A program made the position numbers and the translations under genes. A stretch of DNA of 40,942 nt from an uncultured Pseudomonadota bacterium (GTDB lineage: Bacteria > Pseudomonadota > Gammaproteobacteria > Burkholderiales > SG8-39), in NCBI GenBank assembly GCA_903829815.1, contig CAIKRR010000084.1, positions 1 to 40,942 of the forward strand. The letters run 5' to 3'. Within the stretch, counting starts at the first letter, position 1. Each line of letters opens with the position of its first letter. Below the pieces are notes generated by a model. It did not search any database and was not told the DNA's origin. It saw nothing but the letters and a program-made list of their open reading frames with translations. Positions 16,416 to 24,307 of this stretch are shown here, in pieces.

Positions 16416-17401
16416 ACGGTCGACATCTCGCGATTGCGTTGGCGGTTGCCGCTCTGGCTGCGCCGTTTGTTCTCGAGGGCAATCGATTTCTGGCCTTCGT
16501 GTTCGGCATCGTCATGATCAACCTGCTCTGGGCAAGCGGGATGAATCTGCTTTATGGTTTTGTCGGACTCATGCCGCTGATGTTTGCCGGGATTGCAGGC
16601 ATTGCCGCTTATGCGATGGTTGCCCTGACCCGTGAGGCAGGGTGGTCGTTCTGGCTGGCAACGCCCGTAGCGGCAGTGGGTGCGGCGTTCGTCGGGGTGC
16701 TGCTCGGATTACCCTCGCTGCGTCTCAAGGGCTTTTATTTCACCCTCTGTTCCCTGGTGATACAGTCGGTGCTCACCCTTGCTTTCACGTTCTTTCCACG
16801 GTTCACCAACGGGGACACCGGGCTGAACCAGATCGAGCCGCCGGCCTGGGGCGGCGTTCAGTTGGCTGGTGTCTGGTTCGACGCCACACTGTCGGTCGTG
16901 GCAGTGGTTGGCGTACTGCTCGCAGCCTGGATCGTGCAGACTCGTCTTGGACAGCGCTTCATTGCGATCCGGGAAGACGATGTGCTGGCCGAGGTGATGG
17001 GGATCGACGTGGTCCGCAACCGGATCATCGCGTTCTTCATCGTTTCGCTCTATGCCGCCGTGGGCGGATGCTTCTACGCGAGTTATGTCGGGTTCATATC
17101 GCCGCGGTCCTTCGATGTGCTCACGTCCCTCGGTATCTGGCTCTGCGTCGCCTTTGGCGGCCGTGGCACGATCATCGGGCCGATCATCGGCACCGTGATA
17201 CTCGCGCCCATTCCCTATCTGTTGCAGGAGTTGCAGGCCTTCAAGGATGTACTGTCCGGTGTGCTGATCATCGTGGTCACGCTGGTGATGCCAGCGGGCA
17301 TCCATGGCGAGATCATGCGTCGGCGCAGCCTTCGGCGGGCAGCCGCGCCCCCCACCGTCTCTGCCGCTGAGGCGGTCTCCAGCAATGGCGGTGCGCGATG
17401 A
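16412..17401 (+). CDS. livM: Branched-chain-type ABC permease LivM
   Basis: The 329-residue polytopic membrane protein has the family core LPSLRLKGFYFTLCSLV, the EAA-like cytoplasmic loop FIAIREDDVLAEVMGIDV, and the C-terminal GGRGTIIGPIIGTVIL. It pairs with LivH. The ATGA overlap with livH and with the next ATPase gene places it in the middle of a coupled run. The C-terminus extends into an Arg/Ala-rich cytoplasmic tail of about 30 residues. Confidence 0.93.
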   Translation: MNGRHLAIALAVAALAAPFVLEGNRFLAFVFGIVMINLLWASGMNLLYGFVGLMPLMFAGIAGIAAYAMVALTREAGWSFWLATPVAAVGAAFVGVLLGLPSLRLKGFYFTLCSLVIQSVLTLAFTFFPRFTNGDTGLNQIEPPAWGGVQLAGVWFDATLSVVAVVGVLLAAWIVQTRLGQRFIAIREDDVLAEVMGIDVVRNRIIAFFIVSLYAAVGGCFYASYVGFISPRSFDVLTSLGIWLCVAFGGRGTIIGPIIGTVILAPIPYLLQELQAFKDVLSGVLIIVVTLVMPAGIHGEIMRRRSLRRAAAPPTVSAAEAVSSNGGAR

Positions 17402-18111
17402 GCCTCCTTCAGGTTGATGGTATCAGCCGGCATTTCGGCGGCGTGACCGCGCTGCGCAATGTCGATGTGCGCATGCGTGAAGGCGAGACTCTGGGCATGA
17501 TCGGGCCCAATGGCTCGGGCAAGACAACCTTCGTCAACATCGTTACCGGACACCTGGTGCCCGACGGCGGTCGGTTGCTCTTCAAGGGCACGAGCATTGC
17601 CGGGGCGGCGCCGCATCATCTGGCGGCTCTGGGACTTACCCGCACTTATCAGGCGGTGCGGGTCTTTGGCGGCCTTTCAGTTCGCAAGAACATCGAGGCC
17701 GCGCTGTTGCTCGGCTTGTCCGGCGCGCCGGCAGCAGCCGAGCAGGACGAACTGGTGCACTGGTTGCGGCTCGATCATCGGCTCTCCAGCCCAGCCGGCA
17801 GTCTGACCCTCTTCGAGCAACGGCGGCTCGAACTGCTCATGCGTCTGCTCCAGCGTCCCAGTCTCATCATGCTCGATGAGCCCGTCGGTGGGCTGGCGGT
17901 GACTGAAGTACGCGAGATGATTGCCTTGCTCCAGGAGTTGAAGGCGCGCTGTTCGATCTTCGTGATCGAGCACACGATGCGCGTGATTCGCGAGTTGGCT
18001 GATCGCGTGGTCGTGCTGATGGCCGGTGAAAAGATCGCCGATGGTCCACCGGCCGATATCCTGCGCGACAAGCGGGTGGTCGAGCAGTATCTGGGAACAG
18101 CCCATGCTTGA
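17398..18111 (+). CDS. livG: LivG-type ABC ATPase with a degenerate signature motif
   Basis: The 237-residue nucleotide-binding protein has an intact Walker A (GPNGSGKT, 36-43), Q-loop (RTYQAVRVF, Gln85), Walker B with catalytic Glu (LIMLDE, 156-161) and switch His192 (VIEHTM). The ABC signature, normally LSYGQ or LSGGQ, reads LTLFE (136-140) before the normal QRRLEL. Both the conserved serine and the glycine are absent. The helical domain before it is also shortened, and the protein is about 18 residues shorter than typical LivG. The DNA shows no frameshift there. If functional, this would make one of the two ATP sites of the importer degenerate. Confidence 0.88.
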   Translation: MSLLQVDGISRHFGGVTALRNVDVRMREGETLGMIGPNGSGKTTFVNIVTGHLVPDGGRLLFKGTSIAGAAPHHLAALGLTRTYQAVRVFGGLSVRKNIEAALLLGLSGAPAAAEQDELVHWLRLDHRLSSPAGSLTLFEQRRLELLMRLLQRPSLIMLDEPVGGLAVTEVREMIALLQELKARCSIFVIEHTMRVIRELADRVVVLMAGEKIADGPPADILRDKRVVEQYLGTAHA

Positions 18112-18808
18112 AATCGACCGCCTGAGTATCCGCTACGGTCCCTTCCTCGCTCTGGATGAAGTGAGTCTCTCGGTAAACGCCGGCGAGATCGTCGGGCTTA
18201 TCGGACCGAACGGTGCCGGCAAGAGTTCACTGGCGCGCGCCATCGCCGGTCTCGAGCGTCCTGCCTCGGGGCAGATACGCTTCTTTGGCAAGGTACTGGG
18301 CGATGTGCCGGTGCATGAGCGTATCGGCACCGGTATCTCTCTGGTGCCCGAAGGGCGCGGGCTCTTTGCGCAGATGTCAGTGGAAGAAAATCTGCTGATG
18401 GGAGGCTACACGCTGGGCAGTCGCGGGGCCACGCTGGCCGCGATGGATCGCGGCTTTCAGTTGTTTCCGCTCTTGCGCGAGCGGCGTCGGCAGATGGCCG
18501 GCACCCTCTCGGGCGGCCAGCAGCAGATGCTCGCCGTGGCCGTCGGGCTCATGACCGATCCGAAGCTGTGCATCTTCGATGAGCCTTCGCTGGGTCTTGC
18601 GCCGATCATCATCGAGCAGATCGGCGAGGCGCTGCTCGCCATGCGCAAGACGGGTCTGACCGTACTGCTGATCGAACAGAATTCAAAACTCACTGGCGCT
18701 GTCGCCGACCGCATCTACATCATGGCGGCCGGCAGCATCCGCTTTCACGACACGCCGGCTGCCTTGATGGCCAACCCGGAAGTGCTCGAAACCTTTCTGA
18801 GCGCCTGA
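18104..18808 (+). CDS. livF: LivF-type ABC ATPase
   Basis: The 234-residue ATPase has a canonical Walker A (GPNGAGKSS), signature LSGGQQQ, Walker B (LCIFDEPSLGLAP) and switch His/Gln region (LLIEQNSKL). It pairs with the LivG-like subunit. The ATG at 18104 lies inside the end of livG (8-bp overlap) and matches the family N-terminus MLEIDRLSIRYG. Upstream in-frame starts would add unrelated residues. The amidohydrolase gene begins 11 bases after its stop. Confidence 0.94.
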   Translation: MLEIDRLSIRYGPFLALDEVSLSVNAGEIVGLIGPNGAGKSSLARAIAGLERPASGQIRFFGKVLGDVPVHERIGTGISLVPEGRGLFAQMSVEENLLMGGYTLGSRGATLAAMDRGFQLFPLLRERRRQMAGTLSGGQQQMLAVAVGLMTDPKLCIFDEPSLGLAPIIIEQIGEALLAMRKTGLTVLLIEQNSKLTGAVADRIYIMAAGSIRFHDTPAALMANPEVLETFLSA

Positions 18809-18819
18809 GGGTCTCCATC

Positions 18820-19728
18820 ATGCTGCCTGTCATCGATTCGCACCACCACGTCTGGCGGCAGGCCGATCTGGCCTGGCTGCAGGGTCCGATGCAGCCGCGC
18901 ATCTTCGGTCCGTACGAGCCGCTGCGTCGTGACTATCCGATGCGCGAATTTCTCGACGATCTTGCCGGCTGCGGCGTGGCGGGGTCGGTCTACGTGCAGG
19001 CCAACTGGCCTGCCGGCGGCGCGCTCGAGGAAGTGCGCTGGGTTCAGTCAATCGCCGATGAAACCGGCTGGCCACACGCGATCGTGGGCTATGCCGACAT
19101 GCTCTCTGATGACATCGAACCGCTGGTGCGCGAACAGATGCGCAGTCCCCGTTTTTGCGGCGTGCGCATGCAGATGCACTGGCACGAGAACACGCTGTAT
19201 CGCTTTGCCGCCACGCCCGATCTGGCTGACGATGCACGCCTTCGACGCAACGTGCGGGTGCTCGCTGCCCATGGCCTGAGCTTCGATCTGCAGGTGTTTG
19301 CCAGCCAGATGGCAGGTGCAGCTCGCCTCGCGAAGGACAACCCCGAGGTGACCTTCGTGCTGCAGCATGCGGGCATGCTCGAGGATCTCTCGGCAGCAGG
19401 CATTACCGCATGGCGAGAGGGGTTGCGACAACTGGCCGACCAGCCGAATGTGGTGGTGAAGCTGTCGGCTTTCGGTACCTTCATTCATCGGAATGATCCG
19501 GCGCACATTGCCTTCATCGCGCGGGAAGCCCTGACCCTCTTTGGCGCCCGGCGATGCCTGTTCGGCAGCAATTTTCCGATCGAGAAACTGTGGGCACGCT
19601 ACCCCGACCTGATGGCTGCGCATCGTGCCGCGCTGGCGGGCCTGCCCGAGGCCGACCAACGGGCCGTGCTGCACGACACCGCAGCGCGCGTCTACCGCAT
19701 CGCCGCCAGCACACTCACTCCGATTTGA
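18820..19728 (+). CDS. Amidohydrolase-2 family (COG3618-type) metal-dependent hydrolase
   Basis: The 302-residue TIM-barrel protein begins VIDSHHHVW, giving the HxH metal motif His8/His10. It continues with CGVAGSVYVQANW, FCGVRMQMHW, VLQHAGM (candidate metal or base His) and LFGSNFPIEKLW near the C-terminus. The last motif has Asn where many amidohydrolase-2 enzymes have the catalytic Asp; some COG3618 members share this. The family includes sugar-lactone, pyrone and muconolactone hydrolases. As the last gene of the importer operon, it probably hydrolyses a lactone or ring compound brought in by the transporter. Its 3' end overlaps the convergent Bug gene by 14 bases. Confidence 0.85.
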   Translation: MLPVIDSHHHVWRQADLAWLQGPMQPRIFGPYEPLRRDYPMREFLDDLAGCGVAGSVYVQANWPAGGALEEVRWVQSIADETGWPHAIVGYADMLSDDIEPLVREQMRSPRFCGVRMQMHWHENTLYRFAATPDLADDARLRRNVRVLAAHGLSFDLQVFASQMAGAARLAKDNPEVTFVLQHAGMLEDLSAAGITAWREGLRQLADQPNVVVKLSAFGTFIHRNDPAHIAFIAREALTLFGARRCLFGSNFPIEKLWARYPDLMAAHRAALAGLPEADQRAVLHDTAARVYRIAASTLTPI

Positions 19729-20737
19729 TGCCCGCGGTCTGGATGATCTGCGCGAACTGGCGCATTTCGGTTTCAACCTGACGCTTGAATTCGTCAGGAC
19801 TGCTGCCAATGCCGCGCAGTCCGAGCGCCGAGAGGCGCGATTGGGTCTGCGGGTTGGCAAGGGCTGTGCGCAGCTCGGCATGCAGACGCTCGATGAGGGC
19901 CGGTGGCGTGAGCGCAGGTGCAAACAGGCCGAACCATCCCCCATCGAACTCGGCGCCGGTCACCCCGGATTCGGCCGTCGTCGGCACCTCGGGCATCAGC
20001 GCCGATCGGGTTCGGTAGGTATAGGCAAGCGGTCGAACGCGACCGGCCCTGATCTGCTCGATCGACTGAGTGGGTGGGACGACCATCATCTGCACCTCAC
20101 CGGCCATGACGGCAGCGACGGCCTGGGCGCCGCCCTTGTAGGGCACGTGCGTTGCCTTGATGCCCGCGCGCAGGTTGAAGAGTTCGGCTGCAAGGTGGGT
20201 CGTGTTGCCTATCCCGATCGAGGCAAAGGACAGGCGCCCCTCGGCTTGCCGTGACCAGGCGACCAGGTCACGTACCGAGTGTATCGGCAGTGCCGGGTTC
20301 ACGATGACGAACATCGCCTCCTGGTCGGCAACGTTGCTGACAGCCACGAAGTCGCGCAGCGGATCGAAGGGCAGGCGTTTTTCCATGCCGGGGTTCACCG
20401 AGAAGGACACCGATGTGAGCAGCAGGGTGTAGCCATCGGGTGCGGCACGCGCCACGAGTTCGGCTCCGATGATGCCGTTGGCGCCGGCCCGATTGTCGAT
20501 GACGAAGGTCTGTCCGGTCTGTGTGCCCAGGGGTTGCGCCACGATGCGGGCGACTGAATCGGGTGCGCCGGGTCCGAAGGGCACCACAAGTTTCACCGGC
20601 CGGTTGGGCCACCCCTGCGCCATCGTGGCGCCACTGGCAGCCAGCAGCACCGTGCTCGCCACGAGTCGGGCTGCAAGCCGTGTGATGCGAGGTGAACCGT
20701 CACGGGCGATCGCGGCGCTGGGGCGGCGTGTCTTCAT
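19715..20737 (-). CDS. Bug/TctC family periplasmic binding protein (2 of 4)
   Basis: The 340-residue protein has a long signal peptide ending near ATMAQ (37-41). Family motifs are WPNRPVKLVVPFGPGAPDS (43-61), FVIDNRAGANGIIGAELVAR, APDGYTLLL, THVPYKGGAQAVAAVMAGE and a C-terminal helical region. It is a single gene, leftward, convergent with the amidohydrolase and divergent (72 bp) from the alpha/beta hydrolase operon. The binding-loop sequence GPGAPDS differs from the PGGGTD/PGGPTD of its neighbours, suggesting a different ligand. Confidence 0.92.
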   Translation of the reverse strand: MKTRRPSAAIARDGSPRITRLAARLVASTVLLAASGATMAQGWPNRPVKLVVPFGPGAPDSVARIVAQPLGTQTGQTFVIDNRAGANGIIGAELVARAAPDGYTLLLTSVSFSVNPGMEKRLPFDPLRDFVAVSNVADQEAMFVIVNPALPIHSVRDLVAWSRQAEGRLSFASIGIGNTTHLAAELFNLRAGIKATHVPYKGGAQAVAAVMAGEVQMMVVPPTQSIEQIRAGRVRPLAYTYRTRSALMPEVPTTAESGVTGAEFDGGWFGLFAPALTPPALIERLHAELRTALANPQTQSRLSALGLRGIGSSPDEFKRQVETEMRQFAQIIQTAGIKSE

Positions 20738-20809
20738 CGAGGTCTCCGGCTGTGCTGTTTTTGGTTAGCATACGGGTGCACTCGACGATGGTACCCAAAA
20801 GGAGGGAGC
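20738..20809. promoter_or_regulatory. 72-bp divergent promoter region
   Basis: The region separates the leftward Bug gene from the rightward hydrolase. A -10-like TATGCT on the minus strand (plus AGCATA at 20767-20772) lies 30 bases before the Bug ATG. No good -35 is seen at 17 bases. AAGGAGGGAG (20797-20806) is a strong ribosome site for the plus gene. The 11-mer ATGGTACCCAA (20788-20798) recurs, inverted, before the Bug gene at 13168. Confidence 0.35.
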
Positions 20810-21613
20810 ATGGCTGTAGTGAATTCAGGCGGCGTCCAGATCGCCTACGAGGTACTGGGAGCCGACAAGCCGGGCGTGCCGGTGTTCTTCATCGCGGGTT
20901 TGAACGGCATGCGCCAGTCGTGCCTCAAGCAGGCTGTCCCCTTTTCGAAAGAGCGCCCCGTGGTCATTCACGACCATCGAGGCACCGGCGCGAGCGCGAA
21001 ACCGCTGGGGGTGTACAGCGTTGCTGCCATGGCGAGCGATGTCATCGCGATCATGGATGCCCAGGGTATTGATCGTGCACACATGGTCGGTACGTCGACC
21101 GGCGGCGCCATTGCGCAGGTGCTGTGCCTTGACTACCCCGATCGCGTGCAAAGCGCGGCCATCTGCTGCTCCTGGACCTGGCCCGATCCGTTCTTCAGGC
21201 GCCAGTTCGAGACCCGCAAGCAACTGCTCCTCACCGTTGGCACCGAGGTGCTGATGCGGGTTACCTCGACGACGCTGAATGACCCGCGGTGGGTTGCCGA
21301 GCACTTCGATGAACTGCTCGAGCGCGAAAGCGGTCTCATGGATCGTGCGAGTCCGCCCGCGGTCGATGCCGAGCGGATCGACGCGCTGCTTGCCTTTGAC
21401 GAGCGGGCCCGGCTGGCTGACATTCGCACGCCTGTGGCGATCGTCGCCTCGCGCAACGATGTGGTGTGTCCGGCCTACTTTTCCGAGCAGATGGCGCAGA
21501 TCATCCCGGGTGCCGAACTGAAGATCTGGGACGATGGTGGCCATTTCTTCTACCTGGTCTATCAGGACGCGTTCAATGCTCACATCCGCGAGTTTCTGAC
21601 GCGTCACGACTGA
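20810..21613 (+). CDS. Alpha/beta hydrolase (RutD/enol-lactonase-like)
   Basis: The 267-residue single-domain hydrolase has the oxyanion strand VFFIAGLNG (25-33), IHDHRGTGAS (53-62), nucleophile elbow GTSTGG (94-99, Ser96), and probable Asp217 (ASRNDVVCP) and His245 (DDGGHFF). The HDHRGTG segment resembles RutD-type hydrolases and 3-oxoadipate enol-lactonases, but many esterases share it. It has no signal peptide, so it is cytoplasmic. It leads an operon with a Bug protein, an isochorismatase-fold hydrolase and a deacetylase-fold hydrolase, which suggests action on an amide, carbamate or lactone intermediate. Confidence 0.85.
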   Translation: MAVVNSGGVQIAYEVLGADKPGVPVFFIAGLNGMRQSCLKQAVPFSKERPVVIHDHRGTGASAKPLGVYSVAAMASDVIAIMDAQGIDRAHMVGTSTGGAIAQVLCLDYPDRVQSAAICCSWTWPDPFFRRQFETRKQLLLTVGTEVLMRVTSTTLNDPRWVAEHFDELLERESGLMDRASPPAVDAERIDALLAFDERARLADIRTPVAIVASRNDVVCPAYFSEQMAQIIPGAELKIWDDGGHFFYLVYQDAFNAHIREFLTRHD

Positions 21614-21661
21614 CCGGTGGATGCCGCTCGGGCAGCGTACCCGGGTGCAGCAAGTCGCAGG

Positions 21662-21685
21662 ATCGTCGGGAGCCCTCCCGACGAT
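21662..21685. promoter_or_regulatory. Perfect 11-bp inverted repeat before a Bug gene
   Basis: ATCGTCGGGAG (21662-21672) and CTCCCGACGAT (21675-21685) are exact reverse complements around a 2-base centre, giving a hairpin of at least 10 pairs. It ends 19 bases before the ATG at 21705 and 48 bases after the hydrolase stop. No T-run follows, so it is unlikely to terminate fully. Expected roles are mRNA processing, partial attenuation or an operator. Confidence 0.5.
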
Positions 21686-21704
21686 GACCATGAGGAGTCA
21701 TCCG

Positions 21705-22676
21705 ATGAAACGCACGTTCGCCGCCTGTCTCGCCGGTATGTCGATGATGCTGGCGACCACGCAGATCCTGGCTCAGGCTTTCCCCGTGAGGCCGGTTCGC
21801 ATTCTCGTGCCGTTCCCGCCCGGTGGGCCGACCGATCAGATCGGCCGCATCCTCGCGCAGAAGTTGCAGGACACCTGGGGCCAGTCGGTGATGGTCGACA
21901 ATCGGCCCGGCGGTGGTGGGCAAATCGGTGCTGCACAGTTGAAGCAGGCACCTGCCGACGGCCATACGCTGTTCATTGGTGACATGGGCGCGCTGGCGGT
22001 CAACGCGACGCTCTACGCCGAGCTTTCCTATGATGCGACACGCGATTTCCAGCCTGTCACCCTCCTGATGAGCGCCCCGCTCATGGTGCTCGTACCCGCC
22101 GCAAGCAGCGTGAATTCGGTGGCTGAGCTGATCGCGCGCGGTACCGCTCCGGGTGCGAAACTGAACTTCGCATCGCAGGGCATCGGCTCGGGCGGACATC
22201 TTGCCGGCGAGATGCTCCGGACACAATCGGGAGCAAATCTCAATCATGTCCCCTACAAGGGTGGGGCGCCGGCCATGCAGGATCTCATCGGTGGACAGGT
22301 CGACCTTTTCTTCGAGGTGATTGGTGCGGCTCTGCCTCAGGCGCGTGCCGGCAAGCTGAAGATGCTGGCGGTCGCAACGCCACGACGCATTGCGGTGGCG
22401 CCTGATATCCCCACGACAGCCGAGGCGGGATTCCCTCGTCTGACGATGTCCCCCTGGTTCGGCATCGTCGCGCGTGCGGGCGTGCCTGAAGCGACTCTGC
22501 GCAAGTTGCATGGCGACATCACGGCCGTGCTGGCCATGCCCGATGTCGTCAAGCGTCTGACGGATGTGGGTTTCGACCCCATTCCGGGTTCGCCCGAGCA
22601 GTTCGCCGCTTTCATGCGTGAAGAGACCGAGCGTTGGGGCGCGGTCGTCAAATCGTCCGGCGCTCGCGTCGACTGA
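21705..22676 (+). CDS. Bug/TctC family periplasmic binding protein (3 of 4)
   Basis: The 323-residue protein has a signal peptide ending near ILAQ. Family motifs are FPVRPVRILVPFPPGGPTDQ, VMVDNRPGGGGQIGAAQLKQ, PADGHTLFIGDMG, LNHVPYKGGAPAMQDLIGGQ and FGIVARAGVPE. GAGGAG lies upstream of the ATG. The operon context is two amide- or ester-type hydrolases downstream (15 bases to the next gene), so the ligand is probably the compound they degrade. It is preceded by a hairpin. Confidence 0.92.
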   Translation: MKRTFAACLAGMSMMLATTQILAQAFPVRPVRILVPFPPGGPTDQIGRILAQKLQDTWGQSVMVDNRPGGGGQIGAAQLKQAPADGHTLFIGDMGALAVNATLYAELSYDATRDFQPVTLLMSAPLMVLVPAASSVNSVAELIARGTAPGAKLNFASQGIGSGGHLAGEMLRTQSGANLNHVPYKGGAPAMQDLIGGQVDLFFEVIGAALPQARAGKLKMLAVATPRRIAVAPDIPTTAEAGFPRLTMSPWFGIVARAGVPEATLRKLHGDITAVLAMPDVVKRLTDVGFDPIPGSPEQFAAFMREETERWGAVVKSSGARVD

Positions 22677-22691
22677 GAAGGGGAGTCACTG

Positions 22692-23423
22692 ATGGATGCA
22701 GACCGTTTCGAGGATCACTGCTGGCGCGACATCATCGCCCCAGACCTGATCGAGTTGTACTCCCACTACGCACGACGAACCTTCGTCGGGCCGGCGCCCG
22801 CATTGCTCGCGATCGATCTGTACGAGTTGGCCTACCAGGGTGGCAACCAGCCGGTGCCGATCGTGAGTCGCACTTTTCCGAGTGCCTGCGGCGAGTACGC
22901 CTGGAACGCGATTGAACCCACGCAGCGCCTGTTCGCCGCAGCGCGGGGGGCCGGGCTTCCTGTTTTCTACACCACCAGCGACACACGCCCGCTGAGCAGT
23001 CCGGGCGCAGTACAGGCAACCCGTCGTCGTGGTGTGCCGGTCGATCCGGCGCTTTACGAAATCAAGGGCGAGTTCGCACCCCAAGCGGGTGATGTGGTTC
23101 TCACCAAGACCCGTGCGAGTGCCTTTTTTGGTACACCACTGGTCGCGCATCTGACTCAGATGGGTATTCGTACCCTCATCCTGTGTGGCGAGAGCACCTC
23201 GGGTTGCGTGCGTGCATCAGCCGTCGAGGCCTATTCACACGGATTCCATGTGGTGCTGGTCGAGGAGTGCTGCTTTGATCGCAGCCTGCTGTCGCACAAG
23301 GTCAATCTGTTCGACATGCACCACAAGTACGCTGATGTGATGTCGGTGGCTGAGGTGGTCGAGCACCTCGATGGAACGGCAACTGCAGCCGACATTTCGC
23401 CGGTCGGCTCGGGGGCTCGATGA
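22692..23423 (+). CDS. Isochorismatase-fold cysteine amidohydrolase
   Basis: The 243-residue protein has the catalytic triad of the family: Asp42 (LAIDLYE), Lys139 (LTKTRASAFF) and nucleophile Cys172 (CGESTSGCVRAS). EECCFDRS and LFDMHHKYADV follow. This signature resembles N-carbamoylsarcosine amidohydrolase and maleamate amidohydrolase more than phenazine isochorismatases, so C-N bond hydrolysis releasing ammonia is likely. A 40-residue N-terminal extension precedes the fold. It overlaps the next gene by ATGA, so the two products probably act in sequence. Confidence 0.85.
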   Translation: MDADRFEDHCWRDIIAPDLIELYSHYARRTFVGPAPALLAIDLYELAYQGGNQPVPIVSRTFPSACGEYAWNAIEPTQRLFAAARGAGLPVFYTTSDTRPLSSPGAVQATRRRGVPVDPALYEIKGEFAPQAGDVVLTKTRASAFFGTPLVAHLTQMGIRTLILCGESTSGCVRASAVEAYSHGFHVVLVEECCFDRSLLSHKVNLFDMHHKYADVMSVAEVVEHLDGTATAADISPVGSGAR

Positions 23424-24307
23424 AACCCGCGCCTTATGGTCCGTTTCCCTGGTCGCCGATCGGCAGTCGGCCCGCGCTGCGCTGGCCCGACGGCGCCCGC
23501 GTTGCGCTCTGGGTGATTCCGAACATCGAATTCTTCTCCCTGGCCGATACCATCCCGGCCGGCTCCGGCGGTACCGGTACGCCTGCTCCTGATGTGCCCA
23601 TGTGGTCGGCGCGTGACTACGGCAACCGGGTCGGGGTCTTTCGTCTGATGAAGGTGCTCGAGCATCATGGTGTGCGAGGCACGGTGGCACTCAACAGCAG
23701 CGTGTGTGCGCAACATCCGGCCATCCTCGAGGCCGGTTGCCGGCTCGGGTGGGAATGGATGGGTCACAACGAAACCAACACTCGGCGTCTCAACGAGGTA
23801 CCGGCTGAAGAGGAGGCACGCATCATTGCCGACAGTCTGGCAACGATCGAGCGTGCCACCGGTGCACGGCCGCGCGGGTGGTTGAGCAGCGGCCTGCAGG
23901 AGACCTGGCAAACGCTGGATCTGCTGGCTGCGAATGGTTGCGAGTATGTGTGCGACTGGACCAATGACGATCAGCCCTATCGCATGACACTGGATGCCGG
24001 TCGCGAGATCCTGTCAGTGCCCTACAGCCACGAGATCAACGACAAGCCGGCCTTCGAGAAACAGCATCGCACCGCTGACCAGTTTCGCGAGATGATCTGT
24101 CGCCAGTTCGACGTGCTGTACGAGGAAGGTGCCGAATCGGGGCGGGTGATGGCGATTGCGCTCCACCCCTACCTGACCGGTGTGCCGCACCGCATTGGCG
24201 CCCTTGATTCGGCTCTGGAGTACATCGGGCGTCATCAGGGCGTTTGGCGTGCAACCGGTGGCGAGATTGCACGCCACTTCAGGCTTCAGGATGTGGCAGC
24301 GGGCTGA
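23420..24307 (+). CDS. Polysaccharide-deacetylase (NodB-fold) family hydrolase, allantoinase-like branch
   Basis: The 295-residue protein belongs to the cytoplasmic, signal-less branch that includes PuuE-type cyclic-amide hydrolases. Motifs are RVALWVIPNIEFFSL (27-41), where NodB enzymes have a TxDD motif, WEWMGHNETNTRRL (111-124), RGWLSSGLQETWQTLDLL (152-169) and MAIALHPYLTGVPHR (244-258). The replacement of the usual metal-binding acids in motif 1 resembles the allantoinase branch, not peptidoglycan deacetylases. Coupled by ATGA to the amidohydrolase, it could open a cyclic imide or hydantoin whose product the amidohydrolase then cleaves. The 3' end overlaps the convergent dehydrogenase gene by 22 bases. 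Confidence 0.78.
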   Translation: MKPAPYGPFPWSPIGSRPALRWPDGARVALWVIPNIEFFSLADTIPAGSGGTGTPAPDVPMWSARDYGNRVGVFRLMKVLEHHGVRGTVALNSSVCAQHPAILEAGCRLGWEWMGHNETNTRRLNEVPAEEEARIIADSLATIERATGARPRGWLSSGLQETWQTLDLLAANGCEYVCDWTNDDQPYRMTLDAGREILSVPYSHEINDKPAFEKQHRTADQFREMICRQFDVLYEEGAESGRVMAIALHPYLTGVPHRIGALDSALEYIGRHQGVWRATGGEIARHFRLQDVAAG

